From the NCBI RefSeq assembly GCF_002160755.1, contig NZ_NFLE01000011.1, positions 1 through 64,000 of the forward strand: 64,000 bases of DNA, read 5' to 3'. Both the position numbers and the translations under genes were made by a program. This document shows, piece by piece, positions 45,831-53,067 of this stretch (positions are counted from its first letter, which is position 1; the number at the start of each line of letters is the position of its first letter). Source of the stretch: Lachnoclostridium sp. An14. Lineage in GTDB: Bacteria > Bacillota > Clostridia > Lachnospirales > Lachnospiraceae. The notes beneath the pieces are model-generated. The model did not search any database. It was not told where the DNA came from and was given only the letters and a program-made list of their open reading frames with translations.

Positions 45831-46187
45831 TTAGTCCTCTGCTTGTTCGACTTCTGTTATCTCCCTTGCCGTTGCGGTTACAATCCGTATGCCTTTATCG
45901 CTCATACCGTCCAGCAGCGCGTCAAGCTGCCGCCGCCCGGTGGATTTCTCCGCATTGCTGTTCGGGAAGAAAAATTGATCTACCGAAATATGATACCGGG
46001 TTACAAGGTCATAGAATACCTGTAAACTCGGCTGTTGTCCCTTGTTCTCGATATTCGCAAGGTAGCGCGGGGAAATATATAACTCGTCGCTTACCTTTTT
46101 GCGGCTCTCGCCGTATTCATTTCTCGCGGCTTTTATAGCTGCCCCGAAAGCCTTAAAGTCGTACAATGGTACGGGTCTTTTTGCCAT
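45831..46187 (-). CDS. XRE-family transcriptional regulator
   Basis: 118 residues starting MAKRPVPLYDFKAFGAAIKA; an ATG two codons upstream (46193) is also possible. A helix-turn-helix lies near residues 28-55 (SRKKVSDELYISPRYLANIE). The C-terminal tail is acidic. It resembles the regulators of Tn916/Tn1549-like elements that sit between transfer genes and cargo. It is divergent from the attenuator-controlled resistance cargo, and its target is unknown. Confidence 0.85.
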   Translation of the reverse strand: MAKRPVPLYDFKAFGAAIKAARNEYGESRKKVSDELYISPRYLANIENKGQQPSLQVFYDLVTRYHISVDQFFFPNSNAEKSTGRRQLDALLDGMSDKGIRIVTATAREITEVEQAED

Positions 46188-46280
46188 TTTCATTCACCCT
46201 GTTACATTTTACAGTTCACCTTTCTTTTTGGATATGTCCACACAATTCATATCATTAGGTTAAATACTTCCTGTTGTGTA

Positions 46281-46309
46281 TTGACAGTAGACTGATTTTC
46301 TGATAAAAT
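46281..46309 (+). promoter_or_regulatory. consensus promoter of the KTR / rRNA methyltransferase unit
   Basis: TTGACA (46281-46286), 17-base spacer, TAAAAT (46304-46309). Transcription would start near 46316 and enter an attenuator leader of about 270 bases. Confidence 0.85.
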
Positions 46310-46337
46310 AAAATTTATGTAAAAGGAGGCGGCGTTT

Positions 46338-46364
46338 ATGTTGCATAGCATGCGTATTAGATAA
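46338..46364 (+). CDS. leader peptide MLHSMRIR
   Basis: An eight-codon reading frame with AAAAGGAGG nine bases upstream. The stop codon lies at the foot of the first attenuator hairpin, so a ribosome on the leader would control folding. Short leaders placed this way precede ribosome-targeting resistance genes such as tet(M)-type genes and respond to stalled or slowed ribosomes. That use here is inference. Confidence 0.7.
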   Translation: MLHSMRIR

Positions 46365-46418
46365 GCATTGAAAAAAAGGATTTTCCCATTTTCAACATGG
46401 GCTTTTTTGTCATGCTTA
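46361..46418 (+). terminator. attenuator hairpin 1
   Basis: Two alternative pairings share the region: an 8-bp outer stem ATAAGCAT/ATGCTTAT (46361-46368 with 46411-46418) and an inner CCCAT/ATGGG stem (46385-46389 with 46397-46401) followed by CTTTTTTG. The second is a terminator; the first could frame it or compete with it. Confidence 0.7.
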
Positions 46419-46515
46419 TTTTGCGGATGCTATACAAAAAACTAACGACGTATAGATATAGTATAGACATAGTGCAAGCTATGCCTTAGTTTTGTTGTAC
46501 TGCTCTGTGCATTAT

Positions 46516-46560
46516 AAATGCAGGTCAATGCTCATGTTGAGGATTGACCTGCATTTTTTT
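46516..46560 (+). terminator. attenuator terminator 2
   Basis: A perfect 13-bp stem (46516-46528 with 46544-46556) merging into a T-run, 25 bases before the first structural gene. With the upstream hairpin it makes a two-step attenuator. Confidence 0.88.
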
Positions 46561-46585
46561 GTGTAAAAAGGACGAGTGAAATATA

Positions 46586-46771
46586 ATGCTTAAAAAATAT
46601 TGGATAAAATGTCCGATTTGTAACGGAAAGACGAGAGTTCAAGTATTTCATAATACTGTATTAAAAGATTTTCCTCTTTTCTGCCCTAAATGCAAATTGA
46701 CGCATATCATTGATGTAGAAAAATTAGAGATTGTAATCAAAAATACAGAAAAACAAACTTTTATTATTTAG
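46586..46771 (+). CDS. cysteine-rich KTR-type protein
   Basis: 61 residues with one zinc ribbon (KCPICNGKTRVQVF and FPLFCPKCKL), the KTR pattern. Small proteins of this kind are often found next to resistance genes in Clostridial conjugative elements. The codons are AT-rich compared with the conjugation genes. It lies 16 bases upstream of the rRNA methyltransferase, so the two form one unit. Function unknown. Confidence 0.82.
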   Translation: MLKKYWIKCPICNGKTRVQVFHNTVLKDFPLFCPKCKLTHIIDVEKLEIVIKNTEKQTFII

Positions 46772-46787
46772 AAGAAAGGATATAAAA

Positions 46788-47771
46788 ATGAAACGTTTAC
46801 CTAAATATACGCCTGCGGAAGTACGGAATGATCCATACGGATTTACTTACAAAGAAATGTCGGAAGTTATTGGCGAGAATGAAGCAAAAGCCTTATATGA
46901 AGAATTATATAAGCAATTACCACGCAAAAAAAATCTATCAATGTTGGTAAAAAATATTTGCAAAAGCAGTGATACTGAAAAGTATGTTTACGAACTGAAA
47001 GACAACAAATACATTGAAACGGTTTTTATCAAGCGGCGAGATGGTGGAACTGTTTGCGTGAGCACACAAGTCGGTTGTCCTGTTGGTTGTATTTTTTGTG
47101 AGTCCGGGCGAAATGGCTTTGTTCGTAATCTAACATCGTCAGAAATCGTACAACAGATTATATTGTTGCGTCGAAAAGTAAACCGTATCGTTTTTATGGG
47201 TATGGGAGAGCCTTTATTCAATTATGACAACTTGATAAAAGCAATCCATATTCTCCGAGATAGATATGGGCTCAACTTTCCAACTGACGGCATTACCATA
47301 TCAACAGTTGGTCCGGTCGATCAATTAAAAAAATTGCGCGAGGAACATCTTAAAATTCAGTTGACAATATCTTTACACGCAGCAACACAATCTGCAAGAA
47401 ATCGTATTATTCCTCACATGCGCATATATGCTATTGAAGATGTTGTTAAGCAAGCCTTATCCTATTCTGAAAGGCATAATCGCAAAATTGTCTTTGCGTA
47501 TTTGCTTTTACCGGGTATAAATGACCGGCCCTCAGATGTAAGACAACTTGCAAAATGGTTTCGGGGCAAAAAAGTTATGATTAACGTGTTACAATACAAC
47601 CCAACAAGCAATTCAAGAATTAAAGCACCACAGAAACGGGAAATAGTTGCATTCAAACATCAATTAGAGCAAGCAGGACTTGAAGTTACTATGAGAGTTT
47701 CTCATGGCAGAGAGATTAACGCGGCTTGTGGACAGTTAGCTAACACATATAATAAATTCAAAAAAAAATGA
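46788..47771 (+). CDS. RlmN/Cfr-family 23S rRNA methyltransferase (radical SAM)
   Basis: 327 residues. CX3CX2C cluster ligands are Cys97, Cys101 and Cys104 (GCPVGCIFC); the conserved resolving Cys314 is in INAACGQLA. MGMGEPLFNYDN and ISLHAATQSARNRIIP are family motifs. The family methylates A2503 of 23S rRNA: RlmN at C2 (housekeeping), Cfr at C8 (resistance to phenicols, lincosamides, oxazolidinones, pleuromutilins, streptogramin A). The MGMGEPL motif is nearer RlmN than Cfr as I recall them (Cfr has MGMGEAL), and the protein is shorter than both. AT-rich cargo behind an attenuator suggests a resistance role, but the carbon methylated cannot be told from sequence. Confidence 0.85.
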   Translation: MKRLPKYTPAEVRNDPYGFTYKEMSEVIGENEAKALYEELYKQLPRKKNLSMLVKNICKSSDTEKYVYELKDNKYIETVFIKRRDGGTVCVSTQVGCPVGCIFCESGRNGFVRNLTSSEIVQQIILLRRKVNRIVFMGMGEPLFNYDNLIKAIHILRDRYGLNFPTDGITISTVGPVDQLKKLREEHLKIQLTISLHAATQSARNRIIPHMRIYAIEDVVKQALSYSERHNRKIVFAYLLLPGINDRPSDVRQLAKWFRGKKVMINVLQYNPTSNSRIKAPQKREIVAFKHQLEQAGLEVTMRVSHGREINAACGQLANTYNKFKKK

Positions 47772-47799
47772 TTAAAAGTGCCAGACGCATAGACGCAGA

Positions 47800-47846
47800 G
47801 CCGATAACGCATTAGGTCAAAAAACCTATGTGTTATCGGCTTTTTT
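47800..47846 (+). terminator. terminator after the rRNA methyltransferase
   Basis: A long stem GCCGATAAC/GTTATCGGC (47800-47808 with 47832-47840), extended inside by AGGT/ACCT, followed by six T residues. Confidence 0.92.
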
Positions 47847-48080
47847 ATTTAATATTGCGCAAAAGCCGCTGTTCCCTATTATAGAATGGATTGCGGGTAG
47901 TGTATTAAAGTCGCCCTTTTTTAAGGATACGGCGGTATCGGGGAGGTATCGCCGTGTCCATTTTTATTTACTGTAACCCGCCTAATGCTTTGCGGTCAAA
48001 AAAAGCTATGCTCCGCAAGCGGGATATTCCGGCTATGATTATGAACTGTCAATACATCTAAATACTTCTTACATTTCCTT
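47847..48080. other. gene-free stretch before the sigma-like gene
   Basis: No gene is supported here. It contains an imperfect hairpin (ACGGCG near 47930 with CGCCGT near 47950, then TTTTTATT) that may be a further terminator. The promoter of the sigma-like gene must lie here or just after; I did not find a clear one. Confidence 0.4.
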
Positions 48081-48123
48081 TGCGCTCGTCCGCGTCTTGC
48101 GGACGGGCGCATTTTGCTTTTTT
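48081..48123 (+). terminator. terminator or attenuator upstream of the sigma-like gene
   Basis: A 13-bp stem with one G-U pair (48081-48093 with 48099-48111) is followed by TTTTGCTTTTTT. It sits 122 bases before the sigma-like gene. Confidence 0.82.
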
Positions 48124-48244
48124 CAACTTTTTTCTGAAAAACGCACTCAAGAGCCATCTCCCGAACGGGTACGGAGCGAAAGGGGCAGAGAGGACAAGCC
48201 CTTAACTCCCGTCCTCTACTCCACGCGGGAAGGAGGTGAACTCT

Positions 48245-48682
48245 ATGGAGCTATCTTCTTCCGACAAGGAAAGAATACAACATCAGTACGACGCATTAGC
48301 AAAGAAAACTTTGGTTGGCGAAGCGAAAAGCCACCGCCGCACTCTTGCGAAACGCGCAGCACGCGAAGTACCTTTTTCGGATTTGAGCGAAAGCGAACTC
48401 GCGCAGCTTTTCACAACGGACGAATACAAAAGCGATTATTTCCGTTTTCAAGTGTCCGGCTTTGATGTACTCGTCAAAAATGAACTGCTTGCCGAAGCCC
48501 TTAACGCTTTGCCCGAAAGGAAACGCGACATTATCCTTTTGTCCTACTTCTTGGACATGAGCGACGCGGAAATTGCTGAACTGCTGAATGTTGTACGCAC
48601 GACGGTTTTCCGGCACAGGAAATCCGCGCTTGCGAAAATCAAACAGTATTTGGAGGGAAAAGCAGATGATGAATACCGTTAG
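48245..48682 (+). CDS. sigma-70-like regulator of element C
   Basis: 145 residues. The C-terminal half is a sigma region 4-type helix-turn-helix (ALNALPERKRDIILLSYFLD, MSDAEIAELLNVVRTTVFRH). Such short sigma-like proteins control excision and transfer genes in Tn916- and Tn4451-like elements. ATG 48245 has AAGGAGG eight bases upstream. It overlaps the next gene by 17 bases. Confidence 0.86.
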   Translation: MELSSSDKERIQHQYDALAKKTLVGEAKSHRRTLAKRAAREVPFSDLSESELAQLFTTDEYKSDYFRFQVSGFDVLVKNELLAEALNALPERKRDIILLSYFLDMSDAEIAELLNVVRTTVFRHRKSALAKIKQYLEGKADDEYR

Positions 48683-48908
48683 GAAATCTGAAAATCTGTT
48701 GCCGTTCCCTGTCATTTCCGCAGCGGCAAACGGCGACACAACCGCCATGTGCGCGATCTTGAAGCATTACGAGGGTTACATAGCGAAACTTTGTACCCGC
48801 ACGCTGAAAGACGACGCGGGCAATACCTATTCCTATGTGGACGAGGAAATGCGTAACAGGCTGCAAGTGCGCCTTATTACCCGCACCCTTGCTTTTCATG
48901 TAGGATAA
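48666..48908 (+). CDS. helix-turn-helix partner of the sigma-like protein
   Basis: 80 residues, ATG 48666 (48669 possible). FPVISAAANGDTTAMCAILK and YIAKLCTRTLKDDAG match the helix-turn-helix proteins encoded after the sigma-like gene in Tn916-like elements. It probably acts with the sigma-like protein on element promoters. Confidence 0.82.
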   Translation: MMNTVRKSENLLPFPVISAAANGDTTAMCAILKHYEGYIAKLCTRTLKDDAGNTYSYVDEEMRNRLQVRLITRTLAFHVG

Positions 48909-48913
48909 TCTTT

Positions 48914-49360
48914 TAGCCCATGCGGGGAGCGTGTCCCCTTTCCACGCTTCCCGTTATGGGCTATTTGTCGTTCCGTAACAGCACATCGGAAACGGTGTAC
49001 TGTTACAGGCCGACAAAGCCTATTGTTCCTTGACAAAGAAAGCGGCCTTTGGTGCGCAGCATAACAGGCAACGGGTACATTCCGTCTGTACCGAGCCGGG
49101 CGGCGGGTACGCCATGACCGCTTTTCCCCGTTGGGGAAAAGTCGAGCGAGAACTACCGCGCCGTAAAACAAGTTTAGCAGCTTGTGGGCGACGACATACA
49201 AGGCGGCACAATGATACTCCCGCGTTGAACACCCTCAAAGTATTGCGCGGCGCACCCATAAGCATGGGCCGGGGTGAAACTCCCGTGAGGTTGCAGCTAA
49301 CAACCGCCCGTTTTGCCTTTTGACGAATATAGTTTATCCATACAGGAAAAGGAGGTTTTT
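48914..49360 (+). ncRNA. structured non-coding region before tnpW (element C)
   Basis: About 450 bases without a supported gene but dense in hairpins: TAGCCCAT/ATGGGCTA (48914-48921 with 48956-48963), GTAACAG/CTGTTAC (around 48976-49007), CTTTTCCCC/GGGGAAAAG (49121-49129 with 49133-49141), CCCAT/ATGGG near 49255 and GGGG/CTCCC near 49275. Element B has a gap of similar size in the same place (51846-52335). It could be a regulatory RNA or a long leader controlling tnpW-tnpX. No Rfam family recognised. Confidence 0.5.
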
Positions 49361-49363
49361 CTA

Positions 49364-49537
49364 ATGGATAAAAAACAGACAATTACAACCGAACGCAAAA
49401 TAGGGAAAATCACCTATCTTGTTCAAGCGTTGCCGAGTGAAAAGGCAACCGATACAATCCATAAAAAGATTGAAAAACTCATTGTAAAGGATTTGCAGAA
49501 AAAGCCCGGAAATCCGGGCTTTTTAGCGTCCGAGTAG
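49364..49537 (+). CDS. tnpW: TnpW-family protein
   Basis: 57 residues (TTERKIGKITYLVQALPSEK, DTIHKKIEKLIVKDLQ). It matches the short TnpW proteins of Tn4451-like elements, encoded just before the TnpX recombinase. ATG 49364 follows AAAAGGAGG. Its final codons contain a terminator hairpin. Confidence 0.83.
   Translation: MDKKQTITTERKIGKITYLVQALPSEKATDTIHKKIEKLIVKDLQKKPGNPGFLASE
49501..49524 (+). terminator. terminator inside the 3' end of tnpW
   Basis: AAAGCCCGG/CCGGGCTTT (49501-49509 with 49514-49522) with a 4-base loop and T5. It encodes the last codons of tnpW and separates tnpW transcripts from tnpX, which has its own promoter. Confidence 0.75.
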
Positions 49538-49556
49538 TGCATTAGGCGGCGGGATA

Positions 49557-49565
49557 TGGTATAAT
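49557..49565 (+). promoter_or_regulatory. extended -10 promoter of tnpX
   Basis: TG-G-TATAAT, an extended -10 element with no good -35 box, 50 bases before the tnpX start. Confidence 0.6.
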
Positions 49566-49614
49566 GATAGCAACACATTATACCTGTTTATTCGGCTGTC
49601 GGAAAGGAGGACTA

Positions 49615-51288
49615 ATGTTACAGTCGAATAAAATCACCGCCCTTTACTGCCGTTTAAGTCAAGAGGATATGCAGGCCGGAGAAAGCGGAAGCATACAGCA
49701 CCAAAAAATGATACTTCAACGCTATGCGGACGAACACCATTTTTTGAACACAAAGTTTTTTGTGGACGACGGATTTTCCGGCGTGAGTTTTGAGCGCGAG
49801 GGGCTGCAAGCGATGTTGCAGGAAGTGGAAGCCGGACGAGTGGCGACGGTTATTACCAAAGACCTCTCCCGTCTTGGCAGAAACTATCTGAAAACGGGCG
49901 AACTCATAGAGATTGTATTTCCCGAAAACGGAGTGCGCTATATCGCGATTAACGACGGAGTTGACACAGCGCGGGAGGATAACGAGTTTACCCCCTTGCG
50001 GAACTGGTTTAACGAGTTTTACGCCCGCGATACAAGCAAGAAAATCCGTGCAGTTAAACAGGCACAGGCGCAAAAAGGCGAGCGTGTCAACGGGGAATAT
50101 CCATACGGCTATATCCCAGACCCGAACAACCGCCACCACCTTATACCCGACCCGGAAACCGCGCCGATTGTCAAACAGGTTTTCGCTATGTTTGTTAGCG
50201 GCGTGCGTATGTGCGAAATCCAAAAATGGCTTGCGGAAAACAAAGTCTTGACGATTGGAGCGTTGCGCTATCAGCGCACAGGACAGGCGCGGTATCAGCG
50301 GGCAATGATCGCCCCCTATACTTGGCCGGACAAAACGCTCTATGACATATTAGCAAGGCAGGAATATTTAGGGCATACCATAACCGCGAAAACTCACAAG
50401 GTATCCTACAAGTCGAAAAAGACCCGGAAGAACGAAGAAGAACAACGCTATTTCTTCCCAAACACCCATGAGCCGCTTGTTGACGAGGAAACCTTTGAAC
50501 TTGCGCAAAAGCGGATTGCTACCCGCCACCGCCCGACAAAAGCAGCGGAGATTGATATTTTTTCCGGCTTGCTGTTTTGCGCTGGTTGCGGACATAAGAT
50601 GTATTACCAACAGGGCGTAAATATCGAGCCGCGCAAGTTTTCCTATTCTTGCGGCGCATGGCGCAACAGGGCAAGGACAGGCAGCGAGTGTACCTCTCAT
50701 TATATCCGCAAAAACGTACTTCTTGATTTAGTGCTGGAAGATATGCGGCGGATTTTGCGGTATGTTAAGGAACACGAACAGGACTTTATCTGTAAAGCTA
50801 CCGAGTACGGCGACATGGAAGCGAGAAAGGCATTAGCGCAGCAGCAAAAGGAACTTTCCAAAGCACAGGCGCGTATGACCGAACTTGACACGCTTTTCCG
50901 CAAGCTGTATGAGGACAACGCATTAGGCAGACTGACAGATGAACGGTTTGTGTTTCTAACTTCCGGCTATGAGGACGAAAAGAAATCCCTTGCCGCAAGG
51001 ATAGACGAGTTACAACAGCAGATCGCAACCGTTACCGAGCGAAAAAGGGATATATCAAGGTTTATTCAGATTGTCGGGAAATACAGCGACATACAGGAAT
51101 TGACCTATGAAAACGTCCATGAGTTTATCGACCGTATCTTGATACACGAATTGGATCGGGAAACCAACACCCGGAAAATCGAAATCCATTACAGCTTTGT
51201 CGGACAGGTTGATACCGAGCAGGAGCCGACGCAAGTTGTCAACCATGACCGCCGTAACATGGTTGATGTAAAAAGTATCGCTATCTAA
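49615..51288 (+). CDS. tnpX: large serine recombinase TnpX-type (element C integrase)
   Basis: 557 residues. N-terminal resolvase domain with catalytic Ser15 (YCRLSQED), VITKDLSRLGRNYLKTG and INDGVD; recombinase domain; zinc ribbon (LLFCAGCGHKM, then YSCGAWR); coiled coil (KELSKAQARMTELDTLFRKL). It catalyses integration and excision of element C. ATG 49615 lies behind GAAAGGAGG. The last codons (Ser-Ile-Ala-Ile-stop) lie inside the right terminal repeat, so the gene ends at the element boundary. It appears intact. Confidence 0.95.
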   Translation: MLQSNKITALYCRLSQEDMQAGESGSIQHQKMILQRYADEHHFLNTKFFVDDGFSGVSFEREGLQAMLQEVEAGRVATVITKDLSRLGRNYLKTGELIEIVFPENGVRYIAINDGVDTAREDNEFTPLRNWFNEFYARDTSKKIRAVKQAQAQKGERVNGEYPYGYIPDPNNRHHLIPDPETAPIVKQVFAMFVSGVRMCEIQKWLAENKVLTIGALRYQRTGQARYQRAMIAPYTWPDKTLYDILARQEYLGHTITAKTHKVSYKSKKTRKNEEEQRYFFPNTHEPLVDEETFELAQKRIATRHRPTKAAEIDIFSGLLFCAGCGHKMYYQQGVNIEPRKFSYSCGAWRNRARTGSECTSHYIRKNVLLDLVLEDMRRILRYVKEHEQDFICKATEYGDMEARKALAQQQKELSKAQARMTELDTLFRKLYEDNALGRLTDERFVFLTSGYEDEKKSLAARIDELQQQIATVTERKRDISRFIQIVGKYSDIQELTYENVHEFIDRILIHELDRETNTRKIEIHYSFVGQVDTEQEPTQVVNHDRRNMVDVKSIAI

Positions 51289-51293
51289 CCTCA
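51276..51293 (-). repeat. right terminal inverted repeat of element C
   Basis: Minus-strand reading TGAGGTTAGATAGCGATA, 16 of 18 identical to the left end. The overlap with the tnpX stop codon ties the gene to the attachment site. Confidence 0.87.
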
Positions 51294-51295
51294 GC

Positions 51296-51541
51296 AAAAG
51301 TCGTACCGCTGATTCCGTCGTCTACATAAAATTTATACCTGGTAATGCCGTGTTCTTTTGCGTACCGCTCTAAGATTTGCTTTTGATGTTGGATACTGTT
51401 TGATTCACCATCCAGACCATCGTCCTGACTTAACCGGCAGTAGAAGGCCGCCCAGGGTTCCGTATCGAATGAACGGCGAGGAGAGATATTCAGTACGTTA
51501 AGCATACCCGGCATTTGAAATTGCGTGGCTGTCTGTTTCAT
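51296..51541 (-). pseudogene. N-terminal part of element B serine recombinase, cut off by element C
   Basis: 82 codons from ATG 51541 (GGAGG six bases upstream). It carries the catalytic segment with Ser38 (YCRLSQDDGLDGES) and VDDGISGTTF. The frame then runs into the end of element C and stops after four foreign residues. Its continuation is 23621-25120 on the same strand, 26.2 kb away. Together they encode a 581-residue large serine recombinase. Confidence 0.92.
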
Positions 51542-51652
51542 AAAAGCCTCCATTCCGACAGCCCCGCAAAATTGTGTGGGTTTTGCGAGTCCTATTATAC
51601 ACCAGACAGGCCGCCGCGAAAAGTAGTTTAACACATTAAAGTGATAAATTTT

Positions 51653-51814
51653 TTATGAACGCTTTTTATCGCCACGCAATTCGTTTTTTAATACCTTTGC
51701 CATCTTTGACACCGCTGTTTCGGTGCAGCCTTCTTTAAAGCTGGAACGGACAGTATAGGTCACGCCATTGATTTTCGTTTCTGTAATCATGGCGGGGTTA
51801 CTCTGTTCCGCCAT
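51653..51814 (-). CDS. TnpW-family protein of element B
   Basis: 53 residues (MAEQSNPAMITETKINGVTY, SSFKEGCTETAVSKMAKVLK), the TnpW pattern. It lies 111 bases upstream of the split recombinase gene, the same order as tnpW-tnpX in element C. ATG 51814 follows AAGGTG. Confidence 0.75.
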   Translation of the reverse strand: MAEQSNPAMITETKINGVTYTVRSSFKEGCTETAVSKMAKVLKNELRGDKKRS

Positions 51815-51845
51815 AGTTGCATCACACCTTTCTATAATCAAAGAA

Positions 51846-52335
51846 GTGCTGCGCCAGTTAGTTCGACGCAGCACCGCTTTTCTTTTATTTTTTGTATCGT
51901 ATTATCTGGACAGCAGGACTGTCCATCGGCACACCCCCGATACAGGGAATATTCAAGCCGGTTCAGGGTTGGTCAGCCGGATGGCTGCTGAAGCCGCCGC
52001 ATACCGCCGATAGGTGGTTGGCACCATATTCGCAGTAAGTTTCGGTGAGTGGCACGGTTCCTTGCGCTGCGCGTCCTGGCACTTTCCAGCCCACCATAGG
52101 CTAGTCATCAGCCACCAAATTACCGCTCGGCCCCTTTGATGTTATCGTATTGACGGACGCTCTGACCATCCGCAGGGGGTTATGGCGTTTGTGCTATGCG
52201 ATGCTCGACGCAGCACTCAAAAACTTGAATACTGAATATGAGCGGATTGCCCGCTGTTTTTCAAGGTACATAGTCAAAGGGGTTCTTTAAAATCCCTTTC
52301 ACTATATAGGAGGGAAAATGGGCAATCGTTGATAG
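51846..52335 (-). ncRNA. structured non-coding region before tnpW (element B)
   Basis: About 490 bases with no supported gene between the sigma-like gene and tnpW. It includes an 8-bp stem GTGCTGCG/CGCAGCAC (51846-51853 with 51867-51874), with a T-rich tail on the plus strand, and further GC-rich dyads. It is the counterpart of 48914-49360 in element C. Confidence 0.45.
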
Positions 52336-52731
52336 TTACGCGGCAATATTTTTCCGGACTTTTTTCAAGGCCGACTGCACGGAACGCATGACCGCTGATT
52401 TATTGCAATCTTGCATTTTCGCTATCTCCGAATAAGAATAGCCGTAGAAAAAATGGAGAATGAAACGCCACCGCTGCAACGGAGGAAGTTTCTCCAGCAC
52501 CTGGCCGATTTCCAGCAAAGTTTCCAGACGCTCCGCAGTTTCTTCCAATGGCTCCGTAGCCAAATCGAACATCAGGCAGTCATCAAAAGACTTTCCTTCG
52601 ATATGTTTCCGGCGCTCATACCGCTGCCGTTCTTCCTGCTTTCGGCTTTCCTCATAAACGCGGTAGATTTCAAGGGATACTTCCACATCGACGGGACGGT
52701 GATCAGCATTCAGGATTTTGACAAGATACAT
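52336..52731 (-). CDS. sigma-70-like regulator of element B
   Basis: 131 residues from ATG 52731 behind GGGAGGG. The C-terminal helix-turn-helix (LPPLQRWRFILHFFYGYSYS, EIAKMQDCNKSAVMRSVQSA) is sigma region 4-like. It probably controls the excision genes of element B, as 48245-48682 does in C. Confidence 0.83.
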   Translation of the reverse strand: MYLVKILNADHRPVDVEVSLEIYRVYEESRKQEERQRYERRKHIEGKSFDDCLMFDLATEPLEETAERLETLLEIGQVLEKLPPLQRWRFILHFFYGYSYSEIAKMQDCNKSAVMRSVQSALKKVRKNIAA

Positions 52732-52744
52732 AGTGTGCCCTCCC

Positions 52745-52918
52745 TTATGCAACACGAAACAGAGCGACGATTTTATTATCGTCGTGGGGGTCAACAAGAA
52801 GCGGGCATGGCTGGGCGGCCGCGGCGTCAGGCGGCGACACAGGGTTCGGCCCGTTATCGGTCAGGATAAGAAGTGACTCACCAGGGGCCAGACGAACTAC
52901 TTTGACGGTTTTCAGCAT
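52745..52918 (-). CDS. small uncharacterised protein (57 aa)
   Basis: From ATG 52918, with a strong GGAGGTG site upstream, to TAA 52745. The sequence (MLKTVKVVRLAPGESLLILT, then a Pro/Ala-rich stretch, ending HDDNKIVALFRVA) is unknown to me. It ends 13 bases before the sigma-like gene, so the two are probably co-transcribed. Confidence 0.6.
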   Translation of the reverse strand: MLKTVKVVRLAPGESLLILTDNGPNPVSPPDAAAAQPCPLLVDPHDDNKIVALFRVA

Positions 52919-53067
52919 ATTAAAACACCTCCGATTTTTTTCTGAGGGCTTGTCCCTCTATCCATCGGAGATCCCAGAGCCTTGTAATTAAGGGGTACTG
53001 CCAATTTTATTGAACTGAATAGGCAAAGGCAAGGACAGCATCATGAGAATGCTGCCCTTGCTTTCAC

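Larger units (their letters stand above)
25124..51295. mobile_element. element C: complete TnpX-type integrative conjugative element (~26.2 kb)
   Basis: Bounded by 18-bp imperfect inverted repeats (25127-25144 and 51276-51293) and inserted in the serine recombinase gene of element B, with AAA shared by both flanks (25121-25123 and 51296-51298). It contains replication initiator, type IV secretion and coupling genes, relaxase with MobC, cargo, sigma-like regulators, tnpW and tnpX. All key genes look intact, so it should be able to excise and transfer. The gene set resembles Tn1549-like conjugation modules combined with a Tn4451-like recombinase. Confidence 0.92.

Noticed and set aside
46788-47771. 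Calling this gene cfr
   Set aside because: The motif MGMGEPL and the length do not fit Cfr as I know it, and sequence alone does not tell C2 from C8 methylation. The family call is kept without a symbol.
52240-52310. ACCTTGAAAAAC-like string resembling rRNA operon spacer sequence
   Set aside because: No rRNA or tRNA sequence lies nearby and the match is short; chance or part of the structured region before tnpW.
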